A stretch of DNA of 29,655 nt, from positions 1-29,655 of the forward strand of contig CAZLFA010000054.1 of NCBI GenBank assembly GCA_964558665.1. Reading direction: 5' to 3'. Made by a program: the position numbers and the translations under genes. This document shows positions 8,015 through 16,177 of the stretch, piece by piece; within the stretch, counting starts at the first letter, position 1, and the number at the start of each line of letters is the position of its first letter. Source of the DNA: CAZLFA01 sp964558665 (lineage in GTDB: Bacteria; Desulfobacterota; Syntrophia; Syntrophales; PHBD01). Under the pieces are notes generated by a model. It was given only the letters and a program-made list of their open reading frames with translations, made no database searches and was not told where the DNA came from.

Positions 8015-8159
8015 GTCTCTCCTCCTTTTCCCTTGTCTGTAGGATCAATTCCTCTTCGACTTAACCTAATTTGATTGATGAAACGGCAAGAATGTGAAAA
8101 CCTTTAAAAAATCCTGTACACCAAATCACCGGTTTTTGTCTATCAATACTAAAAGAGAA

Positions 8160-8188
8160 TTGACATCACATGTAAAATCTGTTACTAA
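8160..8188 (+). promoter_or_regulatory. Sigma-70-type promoter for rsfS-comF
   Basis: TTGACA at 8160-8165 is a perfect -35 box; a 17-base spacer leads to TACTAA at 8183-8188, a weak -10 box. It lies about 45 bases before the rsfS start in the divergent gap between the secreted-protein gene and rsfS. Confidence 0.5.
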
Positions 8189-8233
8189 AACAATATGTTA
8201 AACATGGGTTGAACTTTACGTAAGGAGGACCTG

Positions 8234-8635
8234 TTGAAAATAAAAGATGCCGGCATAGAGGCAATGGTTATCGGGTGCGCGAATGCGGCTCTGGATAAAA
8301 AAGCAAAAGAAATGGTTATTCTGAACGTTAGTGATATTTCTTCATTTGCAGACTATTTCATCATCTGCAGCGGGACATCGGACCGCCAGGTTCAGGCAAT
8401 CACTGCTTCCGTTCAGGAGCACATGAAAAAAGCAGGTTTTCTTCCCATCGGTGTGGAAGGCGAAAGTCATGCGCGCTGGGTGCTGATGGACTACGGAGAT
8501 GTAATAATACACATCTTTTACGAACCGATCAGGGAGTTCTACGATATAGAGCGACTGTGGTCGGAAGCGCCCCGCATGGAGATTCCCGAAGACATCTTTA
8601 CCGTGCAGTCCCTTGACATGGGGAAAATGAATTGA
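8234..8635 (+). CDS. rsfS: Ribosomal silencing factor RsfS (Iojap/YbeB family)
   Basis: A 133-residue protein matching RsfS, which binds L14 (uL14) on the large ribosomal subunit and blocks subunit joining in stationary phase or starvation. Family signatures are KKAKEMVILNVSDISSFADY, FIICSGTSDRQVQAI, GVEGESHARWVLMDYGDVI and HIFYEPIREFYDIERLW. Length is typical. The start is TTG, well placed 5 bases after AAGGAGG. It heads a plus-strand cluster with comF (4-base overlap). The usual nadD neighbour is absent. Confidence 0.95.
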   Translation: MKIKDAGIEAMVIGCANAALDKKAKEMVILNVSDISSFADYFIICSGTSDRQVQAITASVQEHMKKAGFLPIGVEGESHARWVLMDYGDVIIHIFYEPIREFYDIERLWSEAPRMEIPEDIFTVQSLDMGKMN

Positions 8636-9351
8636 AAAGCTTGCTGGCGGCTCTTTCCGATGTAATATTTCCCCCCCTTTGCCCGAACTGCGGAGAGCCC
8701 GTCAAGCAGTGGGAAAATGGTTTCTGCCCTTCATGCCTTTCTGAAATCAGGACAATCACTTCTCCGCTTTGTCTGTGTTGCGGGATTCCTTTCCCGTCAT
8801 CCGCTGCGGACGATCATCTCTGTGCGGAGTGCATGGATTCAATGCCGATGTTTTCGAAGGCCAGGGCGGTCGGCTGTTTCGAAGCCACCCTTCTTGAGGC
8901 CATTCACCGGTTTAAATACGGTCATCACATGATAACTGGAGAGGCATTGGGGAGGATGATGGCCGCATATCAGTATCCCCGTCTGGCTCCGGACGGATAT
9001 GATGTCGTTATGCCCGTTCCGCTGCATCTTCAGCGGCTGCGTGAAAGAGGTTTCAACCAGTCTCTGATCCTTGCCCGGAGTATAGCGGAAAAGCATGCTG
9101 TTCCCCTTGATTTTACCTCATTGAAGCGCAATGTTAAGACTGCAGCCCAGGTGGAACTGGGAAGAAAAGAGAGGGAGAAGAACGTCAGAGGCGCTTTTAC
9201 CGTAAGACATCCGGAGCGGGTTTCAGGGAAACGTGTCCTGCTGATTGATGATGTCTATACGACGGGAAGCACTCTCAGGGAATGCGCAAGGATGTTGATT
9301 GATGCAGGAGCTGAGGAGGTTGGTGTTATAACGCTGGCGCGGGTGGTTTAA
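8632..9351 (+). CDS. comF: ComF family phosphoribosyltransferase-like protein
   Basis: A 239-residue ComF/GntX-type protein linked in other bacteria to DNA uptake and DNA repair. The N-terminal zinc-ribbon region has Cys pairs at C17/C20 and C32/C35, further Cys at C47, C49 and C50, and C64/C67. The C-terminal phosphoribosyltransferase domain shows VMPVPLHLQRLRERGFNQS and the PRPP loop VLLIDDVYTTGST. The TTG start overlaps the rsfS stop by four bases, so translation is coupled. No other competence genes are in the window, so a role in transformation cannot be claimed. Confidence 0.9.
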   Translation: MKSLLAALSDVIFPPLCPNCGEPVKQWENGFCPSCLSEIRTITSPLCLCCGIPFPSSAADDHLCAECMDSMPMFSKARAVGCFEATLLEAIHRFKYGHHMITGEALGRMMAAYQYPRLAPDGYDVVMPVPLHLQRLRERGFNQSLILARSIAEKHAVPLDFTSLKRNVKTAAQVELGRKEREKNVRGAFTVRHPERVSGKRVLLIDDVYTTGSTLRECARMLIDAGAEEVGVITLARVV

Positions 9352-9385
9352 GGGGCTGTTGAAAAGATTATATATGGAGACAGTG

Positions 9386-9871
9386 ATGAACGACAAAATA
9401 CTGAAAAGGGAAGATCTGAAAAAAGAACTGGAAGCACTGCGCAGGCAGGGGAGGAAGATTGCCTTTACCAACGGCTGCTTCGACATCCTGCATGTCGGGC
9501 ATGTCCGCTATCTGAGAGAAGCAAAGAAAACAGCGGATGTCCTCGTCCTGGCTCTGAACAGCGATATCTCCGTGCGTACGATCAAGGGGGAAAAGCGTCC
9601 GCTGGTTCCTCAGGAAGAGAGAGCGGATGTTGTTGCTGCACTGGAGTCGATAAATTACGTGACTCTTTTTGATGAACCTACGCCGCTGGAGTTAATTGAA
9701 TATTTAAGGCCGGATGTGCTGATTAAAGGAGGCGACTGGGCGGAGGAGAATATTGTAGGAAGAGATTCTGTAAAATCATGGGGGGGCAAAGTGGTTGTCA
9801 TACCGGAAACGGAGGGAGCTTCAACCACGAACATCATCGACAAGGTGCTGAAGGTTTACAGGGAAAAGTGA
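9386..9871 (+). CDS. rfaE2: D-glycero-beta-D-manno-heptose 1-phosphate adenylyltransferase (stand-alone RfaE domain II)
   Basis: A 161-residue cytidylyltransferase-like nucleotidyltransferase that makes ADP-heptose for LPS inner core. Signatures are FTNGCFDILHVGHVRYL (HVGH nucleotide-binding motif), LALNSDISVRTIKGEKRP, DVLIKGGDW and the ending EGASTTNIIDKV. In E. coli this domain is fused to the kinase in HldE; here it is separate. The kinase partner is not in the window. The ATG at 9386 is preferred over TTG 9359 or ATG 9374 because GGAGA sits 5 bases before it. It indicates a Gram-negative envelope with heptose-containing LPS. Confidence 0.92.
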   Translation: MNDKILKREDLKKELEALRRQGRKIAFTNGCFDILHVGHVRYLREAKKTADVLVLALNSDISVRTIKGEKRPLVPQEERADVVAALESINYVTLFDEPTPLELIEYLRPDVLIKGGDWAEENIVGRDSVKSWGGKVVVIPETEGASTTNIIDKVLKVYREK

Positions 9872-9940
9872 ACATCCATACCGGCGGAACATACCGGTTC
9901 AAAAATTTGATAATCCTTTGCAGACGGAAACGGCGTCATT

Positions 9941-11557
9941 TCATAAATTGACCCGCCACGGCTCGTGCCGCAGGACCTGTCCGGGCAGCCTCCCCGTATG
10001 CTCGCCGTTTTCGATAACAATCTCACCGTTGACTATCACATAATTTATCCCTGCCGGAAAGCGGTGAGGATCATGCCACGTCGATGTATCCATGATCCTG
10101 TCCTGGTCGAAGACGACGATGTCTGCATAGTAACCCTTCTGCAGCCTGCCGCGGCCGTGAAGAGAAAACTTTTCGGCAGTTATGGAAGTCATTTTTTCTA
10201 TTGCCCTGCCGAGCGACATGATTCTTTCGTCACGGACGTATCTCCCCAGCATGCGGGGAAAGGTTCCATAGGAGCGGGGGTGCGTGTGATCCTTTGACAG
10301 GTTTCCATAGGGAGCCAGCGACCATCCGTCGGAACCGATAACAACGAGCGGGTGCATGATGATCCTTTTGAAATTCTCTTCATTAAGGGAAAAGTTGATC
10401 ATGCCTACCTGATCGTTCTCTTCGATAATGAGATCCCTGATGAAGGTATACGGTACCTTTCCGTCTTCTCCGGCTGCCTGAAGTATGGTCTTGCCGGCGA
10501 GATGCTGATTTCTTTCGGTCAGGACGGAGGCGATCATTATGTTGTCCCAACTGCCGATTTTTTCCTCCTGCGTCATAATGTACTCACGAAGCTTCTGCTC
10601 CTGGCTCGATCCCTTGATACGCTTCAGGTTTTCGGTTATGCTGCCGTCCTTCACCCAGCGCGGAAAAAATACACTGAGAAAGGTCGATGTCGCCGTATAG
10701 GGGTAACGATCGGCAAGAATGTCGACTCCTTCAGCCTTAACCTGTGATATTCGCGAAAGAACCTGGTGAATCTTTGACCAGTTTCTCGGATAGGCCAGCT
10801 TCAGATGCGAAATCTGCAGACTGACGCTTGTTTCCTGCGCCACTCTTATTGTTTCTTCGACAGACTCGATGAGATAGTCGCCCTCGTCTCTCATGTGGGT
10901 GGCGTAGATCCCGCCGTATTCTGCGGTTACATGACACAGCTCAACTATTTCTTCCGCCTGCGCAAAGCTGCCCGGCGTGTAGATGAAGCCGGTTGATATT
11001 CCAAAAGCGCCCTCCTCCAGATATTTCTGGAGCACCGATTTCATTTCCTCTATTTCATGATACTCCGATGACCGGTCCTCCATACCCATGACATATTCTC
11101 TCAGCGTGCCGTGCCCAAGAAGTGTCCCATAATTGATGGCAATGCCCCGCTTCTCAATCCTGGAGAAGAACTCCCGCATGTCCATCCAGTCAAGGTCGTA
11201 GTCATATTTGCCTTTGAAAAGGGCTCTGCGCTGTTCAAAAGTGGTTTTGTTTAAAGGGAAGAGGGTAAATCCGCAGTTGCCTGAGATCTCGGTAGTGACG
11301 CCCTGCCTGATTTTGCTTTCCGCCAGGGGATTGACCAGCAATTCTATATCGGTGTGGCTGTGAGGGTCGATGAATCCGGGGCAGACTGATAACCCCGAGG
11401 CATGAATTATCCGGCTGGCAGACTTCTCATTGAGATCGCCCCCTATTTGAACAATGCGGTCCTTCTTGATTGCCACATCGGCTGTAAAGCCGTCTGTACC
11501 CAATCCGTTATAGATAATGCCGCCTTTTATGAGAAGGTCATACTCGTTGTCATGCAT
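9941..11557 (-). CDS. N-acyl-D-amino-acid deacylase (D-aminoacylase) family amidohydrolase
   Basis: A 538-residue amidohydrolase. Visible motifs are the strand-1 metal site PGFIDPHSHTDIE, the family block GNCGFTLFPL, YATHMRDEGD, ISHLK and the catalytic Asp region VIGSDGWS. A flanking beta-sandwich is built from both ends (LLIKGGIIYNGLG; GYYADIVVFD and YVIVNGEIVIENGEHTG). The family removes acyl groups from N-acyl-D-amino acids; dihydroorotase-like or dipeptidase uses occur too, so the substrate is uncertain. The ATG at 11557 is chosen over 11671 because the preceding 38 codons look non-coding and the domain starts immediately after it (MHDNEYDLLIKGG). It is convergent with the heptose gene. 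Confidence 0.87.
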   Translation of the reverse strand: MHDNEYDLLIKGGIIYNGLGTDGFTADVAIKKDRIVQIGGDLNEKSASRIIHASGLSVCPGFIDPHSHTDIELLVNPLAESKIRQGVTTEISGNCGFTLFPLNKTTFEQRRALFKGKYDYDLDWMDMREFFSRIEKRGIAINYGTLLGHGTLREYVMGMEDRSSEYHEIEEMKSVLQKYLEEGAFGISTGFIYTPGSFAQAEEIVELCHVTAEYGGIYATHMRDEGDYLIESVEETIRVAQETSVSLQISHLKLAYPRNWSKIHQVLSRISQVKAEGVDILADRYPYTATSTFLSVFFPRWVKDGSITENLKRIKGSSQEQKLREYIMTQEEKIGSWDNIMIASVLTERNQHLAGKTILQAAGEDGKVPYTFIRDLIIEENDQVGMINFSLNEENFKRIIMHPLVVIGSDGWSLAPYGNLSKDHTHPRSYGTFPRMLGRYVRDERIMSLGRAIEKMTSITAEKFSLHGRGRLQKGYYADIVVFDQDRIMDTSTWHDPHRFPAGINYVIVNGEIVIENGEHTGRLPGQVLRHEPWRVNL

Positions 11558-11721
11558 CTTCTTCACCCATAGTATAAGATGATGTCCCCCGGGCGTCGAA
11601 CTGGGAAATTCTAACAGCGATCGGCTATAAAAGTAAAGACACTTTTGTTTTATAATTTCCAGGTTGCACAATCGGTGTCATATGATATATTAATCTGCTT
11701 TTTTTGCTAGGAGGTGATGAC

Positions 11722-11940
11722 ATGGGAGAAATGGATAATCAGGAGTCGTATGTCAAGGCACTGCAAGCCAGATTCGAGAAGAAGCAAAAAGATAATGAAA
11801 AAGAGATCCTGGAGTATTGGAAGGCGCATCTTGACAAGATTGTAGCGATGAAGCCGGAAGGAGTAGCGTCTCTTCAGACTCAGATTAAAAAGGTTTCCGA
11901 CATGATGGCTAACAGGATTATGATCTTGAAAAGGGACTGA
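11722..11940 (+). CDS. Small coiled-coil protein of unknown function
   Basis: A 72-residue, highly charged, probably helical protein with heptad-like spacing from ALQARFEKK through SLQTQIKKVSDMM. The ATG at 11722 is set by a very strong AGGAGGTGAT at 11709-11718. Its stop is one base before the HD-domain gene start (TGATATG), so the two are surely co-translated. No family recognised; a partner or regulator of the HD enzyme is a guess. Confidence 0.7.
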   Translation: MGEMDNQESYVKALQARFEKKQKDNEKEILEYWKAHLDKIVAMKPEGVASLQTQIKKVSDMMANRIMILKRD

Positions 11941-11941
11941 T

Positions 11942-12520
11942 ATGGTTGATATTGCAAACTTTCTTTTTGAAATTGGTATGTTGCAGAAGACCCCGAGAAG
12001 CGGTTTTCAATTTTTGGGCTCAGGTTCCGAGTCGGTGGCCGAGCATATATTAAGGACTATATATATAGGCTACACTCTGTGCAAAATGGATCAGACCGCT
12101 GACGAGTTGAAAGTCCTGAGAATATGTCTAGTTCATGATCTGCCGGAAGCAAGAACGGGCGACATGAACTACGTGAACAAAAAATATGTCACAGTTGATG
12201 AAGGGAAGGCTGTGCGTGAACTGACGGCAACGCTTTTTTTCGGTGACGAAATCAAGTCTTCCATTGAAGAATTCAATGAGAAAAAAACAAAAGAATCGCT
12301 TATTGCGCGGGATGCGGACCAGTTGGCGCTTTTGCTTCAGTTGAAAGAACATGACGATCTGGGGAATAAATACAGCAGAGACTGGATCGCGTTTGTTGTG
12401 CAAAGGCTGTGCACGGAAAATGCAAAAAAGATCGCCGAGCAGATCCTCAAGACGGATTCTTCGCAATGGTGGTTCAAGGACAAGAGCGACTGGTGGGTCA
12501 ACGGTGGTTCTCAGAAATAG
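11942..12520 (+). CDS. HD-domain phosphohydrolase (YfbR/HDDC2-like 5'-deoxynucleotidase family)
   Basis: A 192-residue metal-dependent phosphohydrolase. Motifs are SVAEH (H35), the HD pair at 65-66 in LVHDLPEARTGD, and ARDADQL (D124-D126) as the last metal ligand. These match the YfbR/HDDC2 group, which dephosphorylates deoxynucleoside 5'-monophosphates. The Trp-rich C-terminus (SQWWFKDKSDWW) is a common feature of HDDC2-type proteins. It is co-transcribed with the small coiled-coil gene in front. The exact nucleotide substrate cannot be read from sequence. Confidence 0.85.
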   Translation: MVDIANFLFEIGMLQKTPRSGFQFLGSGSESVAEHILRTIYIGYTLCKMDQTADELKVLRICLVHDLPEARTGDMNYVNKKYVTVDEGKAVRELTATLFFGDEIKSSIEEFNEKKTKESLIARDADQLALLLQLKEHDDLGNKYSRDWIAFVVQRLCTENAKKIAEQILKTDSSQWWFKDKSDWWVNGGSQK

Positions 12521-12533
12521 ATTCATAATATGC

Positions 12534-12611
12534 ACGTCCGGATACTCCGGATGCTGAAACTTCCGGTTTACGATCCCGGAAAAATCCCTTTCCGGATGGA
12601 GACAGGATTAT
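12534..12611. repeat. Dispersed REP-like palindromic element, copy A
   Basis: The core at 12537-12562 (TCCGGATACTCCGGATGCTG and on) matches 24 of 26 bases with copy B at 24680-24705. Later parts also match (TTTCCGGATGGAGAC here, TTTCCGGACGGAAAC there), with about 20 extra bases in this copy. Both copies sit just behind a stop codon. The TCCGGA palindromes suggest an RNA hairpin or REP-type element. Confidence 0.7.
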
Positions 12612-12637
12612 GAAAACCTGGCAAGGAGAATGCTGAT

Positions 12638-13402
12638 ATGAAAAACAGAAAAATGATAATCGTTGCGCTTGTATTGCTTTTGCTGGCAGCGTTTACAGGA
12701 TGCACAGGCCAATGGCATAAGGACCAGGCCGCCGTGCACAGGGATTTGGGGGTTGCTTATCTTAATTCCGCTCAGTACAATCCCGCCTTGAAAGAGTTTC
12801 TCCTTTCAGAGGAGCTTTATGCCGATGATCCCAACGTTCATTATTATATGGGGTGGGCATATGCAGGAAAAGGTCTGCATGATTTGGCGATAACATCGTT
12901 CAAAAAGGCAATATCGCTGCAATCGGATTTCTCCCAGGCATATACCTATTTGGGATCCATCTACAATTACAAGGGGCTTTATGACCAGGCCATAGAATGC
13001 TTCAAAAAGGCCCTGGAAAACGTACTGTATGACTCTCCGGCCGCTGCCCTTTCCAACATGGGGTTTTCCTACTTTAAAAAGGGTGATTACAAGACGGCAA
13101 TTCTCAAATATAAGGAAGCAATAGATAAGGACCCCAATACGCCGCTTCTCCCGGCGATAGAGAGAGACATGGGCATTGTTTATTATACCCGGGGCGATAT
13201 GGAACAGGCTGTCGTGCATTTCAAGAAGTCAGTTGAACTTGCGCCGGATTTTGTAGAGAGCCACTACCGGCTGGGCCAATCCTATCTGAAACAGAGGAGA
13301 TATAATAATGCCGCTGCTTCCTTTCAGGAGGCGATCAAACTGGCTCCGCAATCGGAATATGGTTTAAAGGCAAAGGAAGGCATGAAGGAAATCAACCGTT
13401 AG
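12638..13402 (+). CDS. TPR-repeat lipoprotein
   Basis: A 254-residue protein with a lipoprotein signal peptide (KNRKMIIVALVLLLLAAFTG, lipidated C22) followed by about six tetratricopeptide repeats of ~34 residues, e.g. VHYYMGWAYAGKGLHDLAI, AYTYLGSIYNYKGLYDQAI and SHYRLGQSYLKQRRYNNAA. TPRs mediate protein contacts. The PilF/NlpI-like arrangement suggests a periplasmic, membrane-tethered scaffold, perhaps in envelope assembly, but no pilus genes are near. A good AAGGAGA site precedes the ATG. It lies before the GerMN gene on the same strand. Confidence 0.88.
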   Translation: MKNRKMIIVALVLLLLAAFTGCTGQWHKDQAAVHRDLGVAYLNSAQYNPALKEFLLSEELYADDPNVHYYMGWAYAGKGLHDLAITSFKKAISLQSDFSQAYTYLGSIYNYKGLYDQAIECFKKALENVLYDSPAAALSNMGFSYFKKGDYKTAILKYKEAIDKDPNTPLLPAIERDMGIVYYTRGDMEQAVVHFKKSVELAPDFVESHYRLGQSYLKQRRYNNAAASFQEAIKLAPQSEYGLKAKEGMKEINR

Positions 13403-13484
13403 TCCGGTTTCCGGCAGGACGGAAGGACGTTGAGCCCGCTGTTCAAAAGACAGAAAAGTTATCAATAAAACGGAATATGGATAT

Positions 13485-14096
13485 ATGGCAACCAAGAAGC
13501 AGCGCAGGATCTCTGAAGTAAAAAGCAAGAAAAAGAAACATCACATGCGGACGGTTTTGTTGTTTACTATTATGACGACGATAATCGGGCTGCTCATATT
13601 TCTTTTCGTTACCCTTTTCGACACCCTTTTCCCTCCTGCAGGCAAAGGATCGGCTGCAAAGAAAGATAAAATAGAGGTGTCACTTTTTTTCTCTGATGCA
13701 AACGAGCGTTTTCTGGTCGCGGAAAAACGTTTTGTCGTTAAAGAGAACAATGATGAGGATCAGGCAAAAGAAATTGTCAAGGCGCTTATCGAAGGGCCAA
13801 AAACAGGCAAAGTGGCTACTTTTCCTCCCAAGACCGAAGTGCAGAGCGTTAAAATAAAGGATGCCGGTCTGGCGGAGATCAGCTTTGCCAAGAGTCTGAC
13901 CAGGAATCATCCGGGCGGAAGCGCAAGTGAAATGGCAACCGTCTTCTCGCTTACGGATACATTGATTTCAAACATCCCGGGCATTAAAAAGGTAAAGCTG
14001 CTGGTGGAGGGCAAAGAGCTGGCATCCATCAAAGGGCATATAGATACAAGGCAGGCATTTGAATATAAGGATATGAAGATACCGGGCTCCAAATAG
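13485..14096 (+). CDS. GerMN-domain protein with N-terminal membrane anchor
   Basis: A 203-residue protein with a basic cytoplasmic N-terminus, one membrane segment at about residues 22-43, and an extracytoplasmic GerMN domain. That domain shows VSLFFSDANERFLVAEKR, IVKALIEGPKTGK, AEISFAKSL and VFSLTDTLISNIPGIKKVKL. GerMN domains occur in spore germination protein GerM and in many non-sporulating Gram-negatives; there they are thought to act on or bind cell-wall material. Nothing else here points to sporulation. The start is ATG with a poor ribosome site. Confidence 0.85.
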   Translation: MATKKQRRISEVKSKKKKHHMRTVLLFTIMTTIIGLLIFLFVTLFDTLFPPAGKGSAAKKDKIEVSLFFSDANERFLVAEKRFVVKENNDEDQAKEIVKALIEGPKTGKVATFPPKTEVQSVKIKDAGLAEISFAKSLTRNHPGGSASEMATVFSLTDTLISNIPGIKKVKLLVEGKELASIKGHIDTRQAFEYKDMKIPGSK

Positions 14097-14137
14097 TTAT
14101 TTAAAGTTTAATCAACAATTCAGAGAAGCATTCATCC

Positions 14138-16171
14138 ATGGCACCAAAAACCAGGCTTTCAAAAATCAGAAACATAGGCGTCATAGCCCATATCGATGCG
14201 GGCAAGACCACTTTCACGGAGAGGATACTCTTTTATACGGGCCGCTCGTATAAGATGGGTGAGGTCCATGACGGCCAGGCCGTTATGGACTGGATGCCGC
14301 AGGAACAGGAGAGAGGCATCACAATAACATCGGCTGTTACGACGTGTGAGTGGAACAATCACGAAGTGCACATCATCGATACGCCGGGGCATGTTGATTT
14401 CACCATGGAAGTGGAACGTTCACTACGCGTTCTTGACGGTGCGGTAGTCGTGTTTTGTGCGGTTGGCGGGGTTGAACCGCAATCGGAAACCGTCTGGCAT
14501 CAGGCGGACAAATACGGTGTACCCAAGATAGCATTTATCAACAAGCTGGACAGAGTGGGTGCGGATTTCTTCGGGGCCGTCGGTATGATGAAGGAGAGAT
14601 TCAACTCGATGCCTCTTCCGGTTCAAATACCTATAGGCAGCGAAGACACCTTCCAGGGTGTCATAGATCTTATCCGTTTTAAATCTGTCATATGGGAGGA
14701 AGGCAAACTGGGAATATCGTACCAGTACCAGGACATACCTGCCGAAATGCAATCCGAGGCCGCCGCGAGAAGAGAACAGATGATAGAAGCCCTGGCCGAT
14801 ATTGATGACGGTCTGGCTGAGAAATATCTCGCCGGAGACGCCATATCGGAAGTGGAGATATTAAAAGCAATCAGGCAGGCAACCATCTCCCTTAAGATGG
14901 TTCCCGTCATGTGCGGCTCGGCATTGCGCAACAAAGGAGTTCAACCGGTGCTGGATGCGGTGGTTAACTATCTTCCCTCGCCGGAAGATGTGCCGCCGGT
15001 AAAAGGCATCAATCCGAAGACCGGGCAGGGAGAGGAAAGATGGAGCAGCATAAAAGAGCCTCTTGCCGCTCTGGCATTTAAGGTAATGCAGGATGAAGGG
15101 AGAAAACTTACGTACCTGAGGATCTACTCCGGACAGTTAAAGGCGGGAGAGGATATATTCAATGCGGGGAAAAAAAAGAAGGAAAAGATTGCACGCCTTC
15201 TGAAAATGCACGCCAATAAAAGGGAAAGGATAGAACAGGCGGGAGCCGGTGACATAGTGGGCGTCATGGGTCTTAAAGACACGATGACGGGTGATACGCT
15301 GTGTGATGAAAATCATCAGATTCTTCTGGAACCTATCGAGTTTTATGAGCCGGTTATCAGTCAGGCCATTGAGGCAAAAACGCCCGCCGATCAGGAAAAA
15401 CTTATGATGGCGCTGGCAAAGTTCATGGAGGAGGATCCTACGTTCAAATTCAAATACGAGGATGAAACGGCTCAAACCATTATTTCGGGAATGGGTGAGC
15501 TTCATCTGGAAATACTTATTGACCGGCTGATGAGAGATTTCAACGCCCATGTGAATGTCGGCAAACCAAGGGTCGTATATCGGGAAACAATCCAGAAAAA
15601 AGTGGAGATTGAAGGACGCTTTGAGAAAGAGCTCGGTGATAAAAAGCATTACGGGCATGTGCGCCTGCATCTTGAGCCGGGGGTGAGGGGAACAGGAAAC
15701 CAGATCATCAACAGTGTCGACTCGACGGGCATTCCGGAGGAATATCACCAATCTATGATAGAAGGCATTGAAGAAGCCATGCAGAGCGGTGTTGTGAGCG
15801 GTTATCCTGTAGTTGACACCAGAGTGGAGATCGTCGGCGGATCGGCAAAGGATGGAGAATCTTCAATGCTTGGCTATAAAATAGCCGCCTTGACCGCATT
15901 CAGGGATGGCTTCAGGCAGGCGGATCCGGTTCTCCTTGAACCGGTCATGATGGTGGATGTGATATCTCCGACGGAATTCATGGGAGAGGTAATCGGCGAT
16001 ATCAATTCCCGCCGGGGTGAAATCCAGGCAATCAATCCCAAAGGCCCCATAAGTGAAATAAAAGCGAAAGTTCCTTTAAAGGCCATGTTTGGATATTCAA
16101 CTGATATTCGTTCCGCGACTCAGGGACGGGCTGTATTCAGCATGCAGTTTTACGAGTATGATAAAAGTTAG
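14138..16171 (+). CDS. fusA: Elongation factor G paralogue
   Basis: A 677-residue translational GTPase with all G motifs: AHIDAGKTT (P loop), RGITITSA (switch I), DTPGHVDF (G3) and NKLDRVGAD (G4). EF-G domains II-V follow (GMGELHLEILIDRL, YSTDIRSATQGRA). EF-G moves tRNA and mRNA through the ribosome and, with RRF, recycles ribosomes. It is shorter than the usual ~692 residues and is not in a str operon (no rpsL, rpsG or tuf nearby). It is therefore probably a second EF-G, perhaps of the spdEFG type that occurs in pairs in spirochaetes, planctomycetes and deltaproteobacteria. Elongation versus recycling role cannot be decided here. The K+ channel gene starts 6 bases later. Confidence 0.92.
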   Translation: MAPKTRLSKIRNIGVIAHIDAGKTTFTERILFYTGRSYKMGEVHDGQAVMDWMPQEQERGITITSAVTTCEWNNHEVHIIDTPGHVDFTMEVERSLRVLDGAVVVFCAVGGVEPQSETVWHQADKYGVPKIAFINKLDRVGADFFGAVGMMKERFNSMPLPVQIPIGSEDTFQGVIDLIRFKSVIWEEGKLGISYQYQDIPAEMQSEAAARREQMIEALADIDDGLAEKYLAGDAISEVEILKAIRQATISLKMVPVMCGSALRNKGVQPVLDAVVNYLPSPEDVPPVKGINPKTGQGEERWSSIKEPLAALAFKVMQDEGRKLTYLRIYSGQLKAGEDIFNAGKKKKEKIARLLKMHANKRERIEQAGAGDIVGVMGLKDTMTGDTLCDENHQILLEPIEFYEPVISQAIEAKTPADQEKLMMALAKFMEEDPTFKFKYEDETAQTIISGMGELHLEILIDRLMRDFNAHVNVGKPRVVYRETIQKKVEIEGRFEKELGDKKHYGHVRLHLEPGVRGTGNQIINSVDSTGIPEEYHQSMIEGIEEAMQSGVVSGYPVVDTRVEIVGGSAKDGESSMLGYKIAALTAFRDGFRQADPVLLEPVMMVDVISPTEFMGEVIGDINSRRGEIQAINPKGPISEIKAKVPLKAMFGYSTDIRSATQGRAVFSMQFYEYDKS

Positions 16172-16177
16172 CCGGTC

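Noticed and set aside
13485..14096. GerMN protein as evidence of a spore former
   Set aside because: GerMN domains are common in non-sporulating Gram-negatives and no other sporulation gene is present; heptose synthesis points to a Gram-negative.
15137..15751. 204-residue minus-strand ORF inside EF-G
   Set aside because: Antisense to a conserved GTPase gene; composition and lack of a ribosome site indicate a shadow ORF.
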